Shown: positions 1 to 7,816 of the stretch, in pieces | How the letters are laid out: each line of letters starts with the position of its first letter | How positions within the stretch are numbered: the stretch's first letter is position 1 | NCBI RefSeq assembly: GCF_008801835.1 | Contig: NZ_VZOW01000024.1 | Coordinates: 22,788-86,787, forward strand | DNA: 64,000 bases | Origin: Cupriavidus pauculus | GTDB taxonomy: Bacteria; Pseudomonadota; Gammaproteobacteria; Burkholderiales; Burkholderiaceae | Direction: 5' to 3' | Translations under genes and position numbers: made by a program | The notes under the pieces: model-generated | What the model was told of the DNA's origin: nothing | Database searches by the model: none | What the model saw: the letters and a program-made list of their open reading frames with translations, nothing else

Positions 1-2
1 TA

Positions 3-31
3 TTTACAGACCTCGCAGTGCAGCATATAAT
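3..31 (+). promoter_or_regulatory. Sigma-70 promoter of the small ORF at 67
   Basis: TTTACA at 3-8 and a perfect TATAAT at 26-31 are separated by 17 bp, the ideal spacing. Transcription would start near 38, giving a leader of about 30 nt before the ATG at 67, with the TTAGGAG ribosome-binding site inside it. This is one of the best housekeeping-type promoters in the window. Confidence 0.65.
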
Positions 32-66
32 GAATTCACCTTGATCTTCATCACTTAGGAGTTTTC

Positions 67-288
67 ATGAACGCCACGCTGCTTTCCCTCGCCGCCCTTG
101 GTCTGATCTCGTTGGGCGTGACCGTTACCTATGTCCTGGCCACGTTCGTCCCGATGGGCTTGCTGACCACGGCACAGGACCATGGTCGCTTTGCAGGATT
201 GGGTTCCACCGAGGACGCCTCCGGCATCGGCAGCATTGGCGGGTCAGTATCCGACGCCGTTCTGCAGCCCCGTTTCCTGCACGCCTGA
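67..288 (+). CDS. Small single-span membrane protein, unknown function
   Basis: A 73-residue protein that I do not recognise. Residues about 3-36 are hydrophobic (begins MNATLLSLAALGLISLG) and would form one membrane segment or an uncleaved signal anchor. The rest is a Gly/Ser-rich polar tail ending in PRFLHA. It is supported as a gene by a TTAGGAG ribosome-binding site 5 nt before the ATG and by a near-consensus promoter at 3-31. No neighbour suggests a role, and the gene before it lies outside the window. Confidence 0.55.
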   Translation: MNATLLSLAALGLISLGVTVTYVLATFVPMGLLTTAQDHGRFAGLGSTEDASGIGSIGGSVSDAVLQPRFLHA

Positions 289-300
289 TCGCCGGATTCC

Positions 301-315
301 CGGCACATCGTGCCG
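301..315 (+). terminator. Hairpin after the small membrane-protein gene
   Basis: Perfect 6-bp stem CGGCAC-ATC-GTGCCG starting 12 nt after the stop codon. There is only a loose T-rich tract (GTTTTG) about 10 nt later, so it may be a weak or Rho-assisted terminator. The remaining stretch up to 917 holds the promoter block at 770-800 and no convincing gene. Confidence 0.35.
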
Positions 316-769
316 TACTGAGTCGTTTTGTTCAGAGCCTTGTAGCGGCCGGCAATACTGAACAATTTGCAGCATCCCCATTCCCACGGCCGTTTTCTCC
401 TTTCCCCCGCCATATCCCGGACCGCGCACACCGCCGCGGCATGACGTCTAGCGTTTCCCATACATTCCTGCCATTCCCTTCGCATATGAATGCGAAGCGA
501 TTCAACGGCATTAGCGGTGAATTCGACTGAGATGATGTCTCAGGATTTTCCCTAGGCAGGGCGGGTTGCTACGCGCAAGCCAGCGTCGTCTCGCGTCGAG
601 GTCGCTCGCGACATTGATGTTGGGCTGGCATCTAACTCATTGATACGCAATGTCGGGTATCTGGTGGCAGCCGGGCATTTCATGCGGCGAGCGCACCAGT
701 CGCGAAAACGGCGTAAATCCCTGCATTTCAAATGTCTGCACGACATATCAGGTAGCCATCCGAATCGGC

Positions 770-800
770 TTGACATGGTTGATATACCACATACTGTATA
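770..800 (+). promoter_or_regulatory. Promoter/operator block of the first OFA carrier
   Basis: TTGACA at 770-775 is followed after 16 bp by TACTGT at 792-797. Between and across them lies GATATACCACATACT, an imperfect inverted repeat. The same block, in the same arrangement, precedes the second OFA carrier (29527-29558): TTGAC, a TATA-CACATAC core and TATA all align without gaps. Co-regulation of the two carriers by one repressor is inferred. Confidence 0.55.
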
Positions 801-917
801 GCACTAGAACGACTCAGTCGTTCGAAGTCAGCGAACGCAGCAGTGGCAAAAACACAGAGGCATCGCATGCAGATGCCCATTCCACAACGGCAGTCACAAC
901 TGCCAGAAGGAGACACC

Positions 918-2252
918 ATGGAAAGTCAGCAAAGCGCCGGCGGCGCCGGTACGCCAACGTCCTGGTATTCATCGCCATGGACGCAGCTTGTATTTGGTGT
1001 GATTTGCATGGCAATGATCGCCAATATGCAGTACGGCTGGACCCTGTTCGTCAATCCGATCGACGATAAATATCACTGGGGCCGCACCGCCATCCAGGTG
1101 GCGTTCACGATTTTTGTGGTCACGGAAACGTGGCTGGTGCCGATCGAAGGGTATCTGGTCGATAAATATGGGCCGCGTCCGGTGGTGGTAGGTGGCGGAC
1201 TGCTATGCGCGATTGCCTGGGTGCTCAATTCGATGGCCTCGTCATTGCCGATGCTTTATTTCGCCGCGGCAGTGGGTGGCGTGGGCGCCGGCGCTGTCTA
1301 TGGCACCTGTGTGGGCAATGCGCTGAAATGGTTTCCCCATCGCCGCGGGTTGGCTGCAGGGCTGACTGCCGCGGGGTTTGGCGCTGGCTCGGCACTGACC
1401 GTGGTGCCCATCGCCAATATGATCAAAAGCAGCGGTTACGAAGCCACGTTCCTGTATTTCGGGCTGGGGCAAGGCATTATCGTCGTGCTGCTGGGCATGA
1501 TGCTATTACCGCCGTCGGTGAAGATCCTGTCCGATGTGAAAGCCACGCTCAAGGCTGCCGCGACCTATAACGCCTCACCGCGCCAGGTATTGTCTTCACC
1601 GATTTTTTGGGTGATGTACGCGATGTTCGTGATGATGGCGGCCGGCGGCCTGATGGCAACCGCCCAGCTTGGCCCGATCGCGAAGGATTTCGGGTTGCAC
1701 GATTCGCCCGTTTCGATTCTTGGGCTGACCCTGCCGGCGCTGACATTCGCACTAACGATCGACCGCGTCCTCAATGGCTTGACGCGCCCGTTCTTCGGTT
1801 GGGTTTCGGACAATATCGGTCGCGAAAACACCATGTTTCTGGCATTCGCGGTGGAGGCGGTCGGCATTCTGCTGCTGGCAAAATATGGGCAGAATCCCAC
1901 GCTGTTCGTGATCCTGACCGGTATCGTGTTCTTTGCCTGGGGCGAAATCTATAGTCTTTTTCCCGCGACCTGCGGCGACACTTTCGGTCCGAAATTTGCC
2001 GCCACCAACGCGGGTATGCTTTATACGGCCAAAGGTACTGCCGCGCTGCTGGTGCCTTTTTCGAGCGTGATCACAGCGGCCACCGGCGATTGGCATGCGG
2101 TCTTCATGCTGGCCTCGGGCATGGCGGCAATCTCCGCGCTGATGGCGATTTTCCTGCTCAAGCCGATGCGCGAGGCTCATGCAAAAAAGTTCGTCCAGGA
2201 CAATTCGACGGCGTCGATGGGCTATCGCCCGGTGCCTGATGACCTGACCTGA
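918..2252 (+). CDS. MFS transporter, oxalate/formate antiporter (OFA) family
   Basis: 444-residue major facilitator with about 12 predicted membrane segments, probably exchanging or importing a small carboxylate; the substrate cannot be read from sequence. Family features are the N-terminal NMQYGWTLFVNPI segment, the DKYGPRPVV loop between helices 2 and 3, and WVSDNIGRENTMF in the second half, all matching OFA-type carriers. The GTG at 843 is rejected as start because GAAGGAG sits 7 nt before the ATG at 918. A paralogue of similar length lies at 29882-31204 and shares its upstream block. It is followed by its own hairpin terminator, so it is monocistronic. Confidence 0.9.
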   Translation: MESQQSAGGAGTPTSWYSSPWTQLVFGVICMAMIANMQYGWTLFVNPIDDKYHWGRTAIQVAFTIFVVTETWLVPIEGYLVDKYGPRPVVVGGGLLCAIAWVLNSMASSLPMLYFAAAVGGVGAGAVYGTCVGNALKWFPHRRGLAAGLTAAGFGAGSALTVVPIANMIKSSGYEATFLYFGLGQGIIVVLLGMMLLPPSVKILSDVKATLKAAATYNASPRQVLSSPIFWVMYAMFVMMAAGGLMATAQLGPIAKDFGLHDSPVSILGLTLPALTFALTIDRVLNGLTRPFFGWVSDNIGRENTMFLAFAVEAVGILLLAKYGQNPTLFVILTGIVFFAWGEIYSLFPATCGDTFGPKFAATNAGMLYTAKGTAALLVPFSSVITAATGDWHAVFMLASGMAAISALMAIFLLKPMREAHAKKFVQDNSTASMGYRPVPDDLT

Positions 2253-2274
2253 CCCGAAATCCGCAAATATGATG

Positions 2275-2295
2275 GCCCGCCGTGTGCGGGCTTTT
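2275..2295 (+). terminator. Rho-independent terminator of OFA carrier 1
   Basis: GCCCGC-CGTGT-GCGGGC followed directly by TTTT, 22 nt after the stop codon of the carrier gene. Confidence 0.75.
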
Positions 2296-2423
2296 ATGCT
2301 TCTCGATTGTCAGAAAATTCAGGAAAGTGATTGCGATATTTTCCTGCTTATCATTTGAGTATAGGGCGACTACGATGCAGGCATCGCATTGATCAACTGG
2401 CGCGTTGCCAAAGGATGCCCGAC

Positions 2424-3440
2424 ATGAAAGCCATCGGCCTGACCCAATACCTTCCGATTTCCAATCCACAGTCGCTCGTCGATATCGAGATCGACAAGCC
2501 CGAAGCAACCGGTCACGATTTGCTGGTCAAGGTGGAAGCCATTGCCGTGAACCCGGTGGACACCAAGGTGCGCGCACCGAAGGACAAGATCGAAAATCCG
2601 CCGCGCGTGCTGGGCTGGGATGCGGCAGGCACGGTGGTCGCGGTCGGTTCGGAAGTGACGCTGTTCAAGGTGGGCGATCCGGTGTTTTATGCGGGCAGCA
2701 TTACCCGCGCCGGCGCCAACAGCGAATTCCATTTGGTTGATGAGCGCATCGCTGGCCACAAGCCGGCGACGCTCGATTTCGCCCAGGCTGCGGCGCTGCC
2801 GTTGACCGCCATTACCGCGTGGGAAGCATTGTTCGATCGTCTGGGCATCTCGCCGAAGGGTGAGGATGCCGGTAAATCGGTGCTGATTATTGGCGGCGCC
2901 GGCGGCGTCGGCTCCATCGGTATTCAACTTGCCAAGGTGCTGGCGGGAATGACGGTTATCGCGACGGCGTCGCGTCCCGAATCCGAAGCGTGGTGCCGCC
3001 GCCTGGGCGCCGACCACACCATCGATCATCGTCAGGACATGCCGTCGCAACTTCGCGCACTGGGCTTCGCGCACGTCGACTATATCCTTTGCTTCAACGA
3101 TACGGATCGCCATTTCAAGGCAATGTCCGAGGCTATCGCACCGCAGGGCAAGATCTGCTCGATCGTCGAAAATGCGGGACCGTTGGCCATCGGCGACCTG
3201 AAAAGCAAGAGCGCTACCTTTGTTTGGGAATTCATGTTCACGCGCGCCATGTTCCAGACGCCCGACATGATTGCTCAGCATCGCCTGCTTAACGAGGTGG
3301 CGCGGCTGATCGATGCCGGCAAGCTGCAAACGACCGTTGGCGATAACCTCGGGAAAATCAACGCCGAAAACTTGCGCCGTGCTCACGCTTTGCTGGAGGG
3401 CGGTCAGACCATCGGCAAACTGGTTTTGCAGGGATTTTGA
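2424..3440 (+). CDS. Zinc-type alcohol dehydrogenase-like / quinone oxidoreductase family protein
   Basis: 338-residue medium-chain dehydrogenase/reductase of the NADPH:quinone-oxidoreductase branch. The N-terminal GroES-like half starts MKAIGLTQYLPI and includes NPVDTKVRAP. The Rossmann half carries IIGGAGGVGSIGIQLAK, the NADPH-binding glycine motif. The usual Cys/His zinc ligands are not evident, as in zinc-free quinone oxidoreductases. The ATG at 2424 is chosen because AAGGA lies 8 nt upstream and family members begin MKAI; the ATG at 2415 is the alternative. The physiological substrate is unknown. A bidirectional hairpin separates it from the convergent hydrolase gene. Confidence 0.85.
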   Translation: MKAIGLTQYLPISNPQSLVDIEIDKPEATGHDLLVKVEAIAVNPVDTKVRAPKDKIENPPRVLGWDAAGTVVAVGSEVTLFKVGDPVFYAGSITRAGANSEFHLVDERIAGHKPATLDFAQAAALPLTAITAWEALFDRLGISPKGEDAGKSVLIIGGAGGVGSIGIQLAKVLAGMTVIATASRPESEAWCRRLGADHTIDHRQDMPSQLRALGFAHVDYILCFNDTDRHFKAMSEAIAPQGKICSIVENAGPLAIGDLKSKSATFVWEFMFTRAMFQTPDMIAQHRLLNEVARLIDAGKLQTTVGDNLGKINAENLRRAHALLEGGQTIGKLVLQGF

Positions 3441-3489
3441 ATCAGCCTGATTCGCAATTAACTGCCGAGCAGCGCGCGCAACCAAGAAA

Positions 3490-3522
3490 AAGGGCCGAGA
3501 CAGCTGAGGCTGTCCGGCCCTT
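3490..3522. terminator. Bidirectional terminator between convergent genes
   Basis: Inverted repeat AAGGGCCG(A)GACAGC-TGAG-GCTGTCCGGCCCTT with a long stem and a single bulged A, preceded by an A-run and followed by TTCAAAT. It can end transcription of the oxidoreductase (+) and of the hydrolase (-). Confidence 0.75.
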
Positions 3523-3608
3523 CAAATAAGACCGCTCACAGAGCCAGAGGGTGAGAACACGCGGGACGGGACCTGCATCGCGAATGCCTCCGTCCTGCGT
3601 TTTCCCCG

Positions 3609-4613
3609 TCAACTGTCCATTTGCTCCAGATGCGGGGTCGCCGCGCGAGGCAGGGCGGGCCGTTCGCCGAGATTCCGCACAAACGCGGCGATACGGCCGA
3701 TCACGGCATCGTCGCGCAGAATACGTCGGTGCCCCAGGCCATTCGTCGTCATCAACTTTGCGTCAGGCCAGGCGCCGGCAATGGCGGCGCCGTCTTCCCA
3801 GCGCACTTCCTTGTCGGTGCGATCGTGAATGATCAGCGCCGGAGGAACAGGACGTGTACGGCCCACGTCGGGCACATTGAACGAGGACCAGCTTGCGCCG
3901 AGCCATTGCTCGCTGCGCCGTTGCATGCGCGAAAGGATATGCGGCGCAATGCCGAGCTGCCACGCCAGCGCGGAGCATGCGTCGTGCATGTCCGCGGGCG
4001 ATCCGATCATGACCACACCGCGCACGGGTAGGCCTTCGCGGATGGCCAGCGCCGCAGCCGCACCGCCCAGCGAATGGGCGATCACGCAATGCACCGGCCC
4101 GACATGCCATGCCACGGCGAGCAGCGAGCGTGCCATTTCCAGTGCGGAGGTTTGCTGCGGACCTTGCGCGCCAGCGTCGGAAGCGCCGTGCGACAGCGCG
4201 TCGAATGCCACCACACGCATGCCGGCCGCCAGCAGCCCCTTCACGACCGCATGCCATTGGCCAGCATTGCCGCCCCAGCCATGCGCGAGGAGGGCGATCG
4301 GCCCCTTGCTGCCCCATCGATAGACACGTACCCGACGACTTCCGCCCTGACCGGTGACCAGCGCCCATTCGGTGCGCGCGGTATCGAGCAGCCGCAGGCC
4401 TTCGGCGCTTGGCTTGCCACGGGGCGGGGTGAACCACAGGCGTTCCAGCGCGCGCGATGTGGCGACGGGGAAGAACAGGCTGCCCGCTTGCCAGCGCAGC
4501 CGGCGCCAGGCCATCGCGGCGGATTCCAGGGCAGTCTTGCGCGGCTGACTGGGGCTGCGCGGAAGTGTTTCCGTTTGGATGGGTTGAGATGCTGATGGCA
4601 ATACTTGCGACAC
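3609..4613 (-). CDS. Alpha/beta-hydrolase fold protein
   Basis: 334 residues with this start. Contains ALLAHGWGGNAGQW (oxyanion-hole HGW), the nucleophile elbow AHSLGGAAAAL (Ser in S-L-G-G), a late Asp in IIHDRTDKEV and a His in GLGHRRIL, making a complete Ser-Asp-His triad. No signal peptide. The start is a GTG: on the minus strand GGAGG (4622-4626) lies 8 nt before GTG 4613, whereas the longer reading frame from 4751 would include the operator at 4689-4710. The gene follows a TetR gene in the same direction, and both have the same operator, so repression by that TetR is likely. Substrate unknown. Confidence 0.8.
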   Translation of the reverse strand: MSQVLPSASQPIQTETLPRSPSQPRKTALESAAMAWRRLRWQAGSLFFPVATSRALERLWFTPPRGKPSAEGLRLLDTARTEWALVTGQGGSRRVRVYRWGSKGPIALLAHGWGGNAGQWHAVVKGLLAAGMRVVAFDALSHGASDAGAQGPQQTSALEMARSLLAVAWHVGPVHCVIAHSLGGAAAALAIREGLPVRGVVMIGSPADMHDACSALAWQLGIAPHILSRMQRRSEQWLGASWSSFNVPDVGRTRPVPPALIIHDRTDKEVRWEDGAAIAGAWPDAKLMTTNGLGHRRILRDDAVIGRIAAFVRNLGERPALPRAATPHLEQMDS

Positions 4614-4688
4614 GACGAACACCTCCAACTGATATTTTTTGGCCCCAGATCGGTGATTGACTCGCAGGCCCATCATTTTTTGTAATTT

Positions 4689-4710
4689 AAGACCGACCAG
4701 TCGTGCTATT
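4689..4710 (-). promoter_or_regulatory. TetR-type operator upstream of the hydrolase gene
   Basis: Palindromic core CGACCAGTCG at 4694-4703 with flanks that match, in reverse complement, the operator in front of the TetR gene: both read AATAGCACGAC-y-GGTCGGT-y-T. It lies 76 nt upstream of the chosen GTG. I did not find a convincing -35/-10 pair here. Confidence 0.65.
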
Positions 4711-4797
4711 TTCTGTGCAAGAAAAGGCGGCAATCGTGCCTTTGGATACACTGCGCCGCGGTATGGGGAGACGACAGCCGGGGGAACCGCGCAGCCT

Positions 4798-5418
4798 TCA
4801 ATTTCCCGCCATGGCCGCCTCGGCGCGATTCTCCTTCACGTCATTGACCAGCCGTGCAAATGCGCGTTGCGCCATTGCCTCGGCATCGCTGCGTCCCATC
4901 AATCTGAACGACGACTGGAACGACATGCCAATGCCCGACATCTCGAACGCAAACTGACGCGGGTCGGTGTCGCGCCGCAATTCGCCCTCGTCGACCGCAT
5001 CGACGACGACGCGCACGATGGTACTGTGCCAATCCTTGAACGCCTGAACAAGCTTGTCCCGTATGGCGCCGGGACGATCTCGATATTCCTGCGACAGCGT
5101 CATGAACACGCAGCCGCCTTCGATCGCCGTACCGCCCAGCCACGCCATATAGCCTTTGAACAGCATTTCCATGCGCGGGATACCGCGTCGTTCCCGCATC
5201 GCCGGCTGCACCACGAGTTCCGAGAATCGCTCCATGGCGCGCGCCAGCACAGCCTCTTGCAAGGCCTCTTTAGACTTGAAGTGCGCGTACAGGCCGCTTT
5301 TCGACAGATTCGTGTCAGCGGCAAGCGTGGCCAGGGACAACTGGTCGAAACCCACTTTCGTGGCCGATTGCAGTGCCCGGTCGATAATCGCGGCGCGCGT
5401 GGAATTTCCCTTTTGCAT
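4798..5418 (-). CDS. TetR/AcrR family transcriptional regulator
   Basis: 206 residues. The N-terminal DNA-binding domain (residues about 8-55) contains FDQLSLATLAADTNLSKSGLYAHFKSKEAL, the typical TetR helix-turn-helix with the YAHFKSKE recognition segment. The C-terminal part, with GGCVFMTLSQEYRDRPG, resembles TetR C-terminal ligand domains of the YcdC/AcrR kind. No Shine-Dalgarno sequence precedes the ATG; the promoter (5425-5452) would put the transcription start at or next to the ATG, so the mRNA is probably leaderless. The operator in its own promoter implies autoregulation. Confidence 0.9.
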   Translation of the reverse strand: MQKGNSTRAAIIDRALQSATKVGFDQLSLATLAADTNLSKSGLYAHFKSKEALQEAVLARAMERFSELVVQPAMRERRGIPRMEMLFKGYMAWLGGTAIEGGCVFMTLSQEYRDRPGAIRDKLVQAFKDWHSTIVRVVVDAVDEGELRRDTDPRQFAFEMSGIGMSFQSSFRLMGRSDAEAMAQRAFARLVNDVKENRAEAAMAGN

Positions 5419-5424
5419 GGACGC

Positions 5425-5452
5425 AGAATAGCACGACCGGTCGGTTTGTCAA
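5425..5452 (-). promoter_or_regulatory. tetR promoter with operator inside the spacer
   Basis: On the minus strand TTGACA (5452-5447) and TATTCT (5430-5425) are 16 bp apart, and the palindrome CGACCGGTCG (5443-5434) fills the spacer. A repressor bound there would directly block polymerase. The ATG (5418) lies where +1 is expected. Confidence 0.65.
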
Positions 5453-5623
5453 CTTGCCTTGTGTCGCACATGGACGATACTGATGTGACGTCAACGCAAA
5501 GCGGGCAATGTCGTTATGTGGGGGCGGAGGAGGAAGTTGTGCTTTATCCGTCTTCTGGATGAGAGTCCGGGACGCGAGATGGGGCCATCATAAGAAATCT
5601 GTAAAAGTGTTCCACAACAGACC

Positions 5624-5651
5624 TTACGGAACGCTTTACGTGCTCTATACT
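5624..5651 (+). promoter_or_regulatory. Putative promoter of the XRE regulator gene
   Basis: TTACGG at 5624-5629 and TATACT at 5646-5651, 16 bp apart. The -35 box lies inside an interrupted repeat GTTCC...GGAAC (5609-5632), a possible autoregulatory site. Weak evidence. Confidence 0.35.
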
Positions 5652-5699
5652 CGAATGCACGTCCGCGCACTTTTTTTTCACTGGTGACTGGAGACCGAC

Positions 5700-6083
5700 A
5701 TGAACAGTACAGCCGTGCCAAGAGGCGCTAGCGAACCGTTCCGGCAACTGCGGGCGTTGCGTCGAGCGCGCAAGCTCAAGCAGGAGGACGTCGCCCGTAA
5801 GGCCGGGATTTCCCGGGAGGCTTATCTGCGCGCCGAATCGGGTCAAGCTGATCCGCGCATGTCTACCTTCCTGGCGGCTTGCGAGGCGCTGGGCCTGGAA
5901 GTCGTACTCGCCCCGCAGCATCTTGCGGCCGACGTCAACGCGTTCATTGCCAGCCGTAACGGCGGCGTGACAGCTGCCTCGATGGCTGGCCAGCCAGCCG
6001 CTTCGCAGGCGCAGCCCGCCTCGCCGTCTCCCGGTGGATTTGGATCGGGTCCCACGTCGGGCGAAGGCCACAAGCCTGTCTGA
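5700..6083 (+). CDS. XRE-family helix-turn-helix regulator
   Basis: 127 residues. Residues about 14-70 form a Cro/C1-type helix-turn-helix: FRQLRALRRARKLKQEDVARKAGISREAYLRAESGQADPRMSTF-type organisation, with the conserved K-Q-E-D-V-A-R-K-A-G-I-S turn. The remaining C-terminal third is low-complexity (Ala/Gln/Pro/Ser/Gly). GGAG lies 8 nt before the ATG. The DNA-binding domain resembles HipB-like antitoxins, but no toxin partner is adjacent: the next gene is hmgA after a terminator. Target unknown. Confidence 0.75.
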   Translation: MNSTAVPRGASEPFRQLRALRRARKLKQEDVARKAGISREAYLRAESGQADPRMSTFLAACEALGLEVVLAPQHLAADVNAFIASRNGGVTAASMAGQPAASQAQPASPSPGGFGSGPTSGEGHKPV

Positions 6084-6098
6084 TTGATTCACCGGAAT

Positions 6099-6131
6099 CC
6101 GTGGCGGACGGCCTGGCCTGTTCCGCCACGG
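6099..6131 (+). terminator. Terminator after the XRE gene
   Basis: Ten-bp perfect arms CCGTGGCGGA (6099-6108) and TCCGCCACGG (6122-6131), followed by TTCTT. Confidence 0.65.
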
Positions 6132-6318
6132 TTCTTGCGGGCATCGTCTGCCGATGCCCTTGGCGCTTTCACGTGCCGCCTCGACCCCTACCGCATCCCC
6201 AGCGGTAGGTGGTCGCCATTCCGCGACGCCTCGCTGCGCCTTTCGCGCGCCATCCCTTGTCTAGCCCTGTTCCTGACCGCGCGGTCTTTGATCGAATGCG
6301 TTCGCCATTGCTCGTCTA

Positions 6319-6389
6319 TCGTAATTGGGGTTTGACTTGCCGCAATGTCGTGGATTACGATTTGGTGAATCGATTTTATAATTCGTAAT
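6319..6389 (+). promoter_or_regulatory. hmgA promoter with ATTACGA half-sites
   Basis: A TATAAT lies at 6377-6382 with TTACGA 16 bp before it. The promoter is framed by an inverted pair ATTACGA (6354-6360) and TCGTAAT (6383-6389); a further ATCGTAAT is at 6319-6326. The arrangement suggests binding by a regulator of homogentisate catabolism. The regulator gene is not in the window. Confidence 0.5.
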
Positions 6390-6470
6390 TGTGGGTGGCT
6401 ACGTCGCGAAGATGCGCCACCGTCGCACGGCGTGCCGGCGCAAACCGGCAAGGTGTGAGAGGAAGACTTC

Positions 6471-7799
6471 ATGACACAAGCACATTTGCAGACGGCTGAT
6501 ACGCAATTGGCCGCATACATGAGCGGGTTCGCCAATGAATTCGCGACAGAGGCGTTGCCGGGAGCGCTGCCAGTCGGACGCAATTCCCCGCAACGCGCGC
6601 CTTATGGCTTGTATGCCGAACAGATTTCCGGCACCGCGTTCACCGCGCCGCGCGCCCATAACCGTCGTTCGTGGCTTTATCGGATCCGCCCGGCGGCCAT
6701 GCACAAGCCCTTCGCGCGCATGGATTCGCCGCGCTGGCTGAGTCATTTCGACGAAGTGCCGCCGTCTCCGAATCAGATGCGCTGGAGTCCGCCGCCGATG
6801 CCCTCGGTGCCGACCGATTTCATCGACGGCATCGTCACTATGGCCGGCAACGGCGGCCCGGAGGCGCAGACCGGCTGCGGCATCCACCTGTATCTCGCCA
6901 ACCAGTCGATGCAGGACCGCTTCTTCTACAACGCCGACGGCGAAATGCTGATCGTGCCGCAGGAAGGCCGTTTGCTGATCGCCACCGAAATGGGACGTCT
7001 GACCGTGGAACCGCAGGAGATCGTCGTGATCCCGCGCGGCGTCCGTTTTCGTGTCGATTTGCCCGATGGCCAGGCGCGTGGCTATATCTGCGAGAACTTT
7101 GGTGCGCTGTTCAAGTTGCCGGACCTCGGCGTGATTGGCTCGAACGGCCTTGCCAACCCGCGCGATTTCCTGACGCCCGTGGCCAGCTATGAAGACCGCG
7201 AAGGCAAATTCGAACTTGTGGCGCGATTCCAGGGCAACCTGTGGCGCGCCGAGATCGATCACTCGCCGCTCGATGTCGTGGCGTGGCATGGCAACTATGC
7301 GCCGTACAAGTACGATTTGCGCCACTTCAACACGATTGGGTCGATCAGCTACGACCATCCCGACCCGTCAATTTTCCTGGTGCTGCAATCGCCCTCGGAC
7401 ACGCCCGGGGTCGACACCATCGATTTCGTGATTTTCGGGCCGCGCTGGCTGGCGGCGCAGGATACGTTCCGCCCGCCCTGGTTCCACCGCAACATCGCCA
7501 GCGAATTCATGGGACTGATCGCGGGCGTCTACGATGCCAAGGCTGACGGCTTCGCACCGGGCGGCGCCAGCTTGCACAACTGCATGAGCGGTCATGGCCC
7601 CGACGCGCAGACGTTCGAACGCGCGAGCGTGGCCGATACCAGCGTGCCCCATCAGATCGCCGACACCATGGCGTTCATGTTCGAGACCCCGGGCGTGATT
7701 CGCCCGACCCGCTATGCGGCCGATTCGGCGCTGCTGCAGCATGATTACTACACGTGCTGGCAGGGCCTGAAAAAGCATTTCAACCCCAACGTGCGCTGA
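6471..7799 (+). CDS. hmgA: Homogentisate 1,2-dioxygenase
   Basis: 442 residues, normal for the family. Opens the aromatic ring of homogentisate to maleylacetoacetate in tyrosine/phenylalanine catabolism; cytoplasmic, Fe(II)-dependent. The iron ligands are recognisable: His339 and Glu345 in PWFHRNIASEFMG and His375 in HNCMSGHGPD, with exactly the spacing of the human enzyme (335, 341, 371). Start supported by GAGAGGAAG upstream. fahA follows after 17 nt, so the two are co-transcribed. No maleylacetoacetate isomerase gene is adjacent. Confidence 0.96.
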   Translation: MTQAHLQTADTQLAAYMSGFANEFATEALPGALPVGRNSPQRAPYGLYAEQISGTAFTAPRAHNRRSWLYRIRPAAMHKPFARMDSPRWLSHFDEVPPSPNQMRWSPPPMPSVPTDFIDGIVTMAGNGGPEAQTGCGIHLYLANQSMQDRFFYNADGEMLIVPQEGRLLIATEMGRLTVEPQEIVVIPRGVRFRVDLPDGQARGYICENFGALFKLPDLGVIGSNGLANPRDFLTPVASYEDREGKFELVARFQGNLWRAEIDHSPLDVVAWHGNYAPYKYDLRHFNTIGSISYDHPDPSIFLVLQSPSDTPGVDTIDFVIFGPRWLAAQDTFRPPWFHRNIASEFMGLIAGVYDAKADGFAPGGASLHNCMSGHGPDAQTFERASVADTSVPHQIADTMAFMFETPGVIRPTRYAADSALLQHDYYTCWQGLKKHFNPNVR

Positions 7800-7816
7800 T
7801 TCGGAGTATCACCACA

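Noticed and set aside
129..485. Minus-strand 118-codon frame over the small membrane-protein gene
   Set aside because: No ribosome-binding site or promoter, Cys/Arg-rich composition of a shadow frame.
2370..3485. Long minus-strand frame opposite the oxidoreductase
   Set aside because: His/Arg/Gln-rich shadow typical of GC-rich codon bias; the forward frame has clear family motifs.
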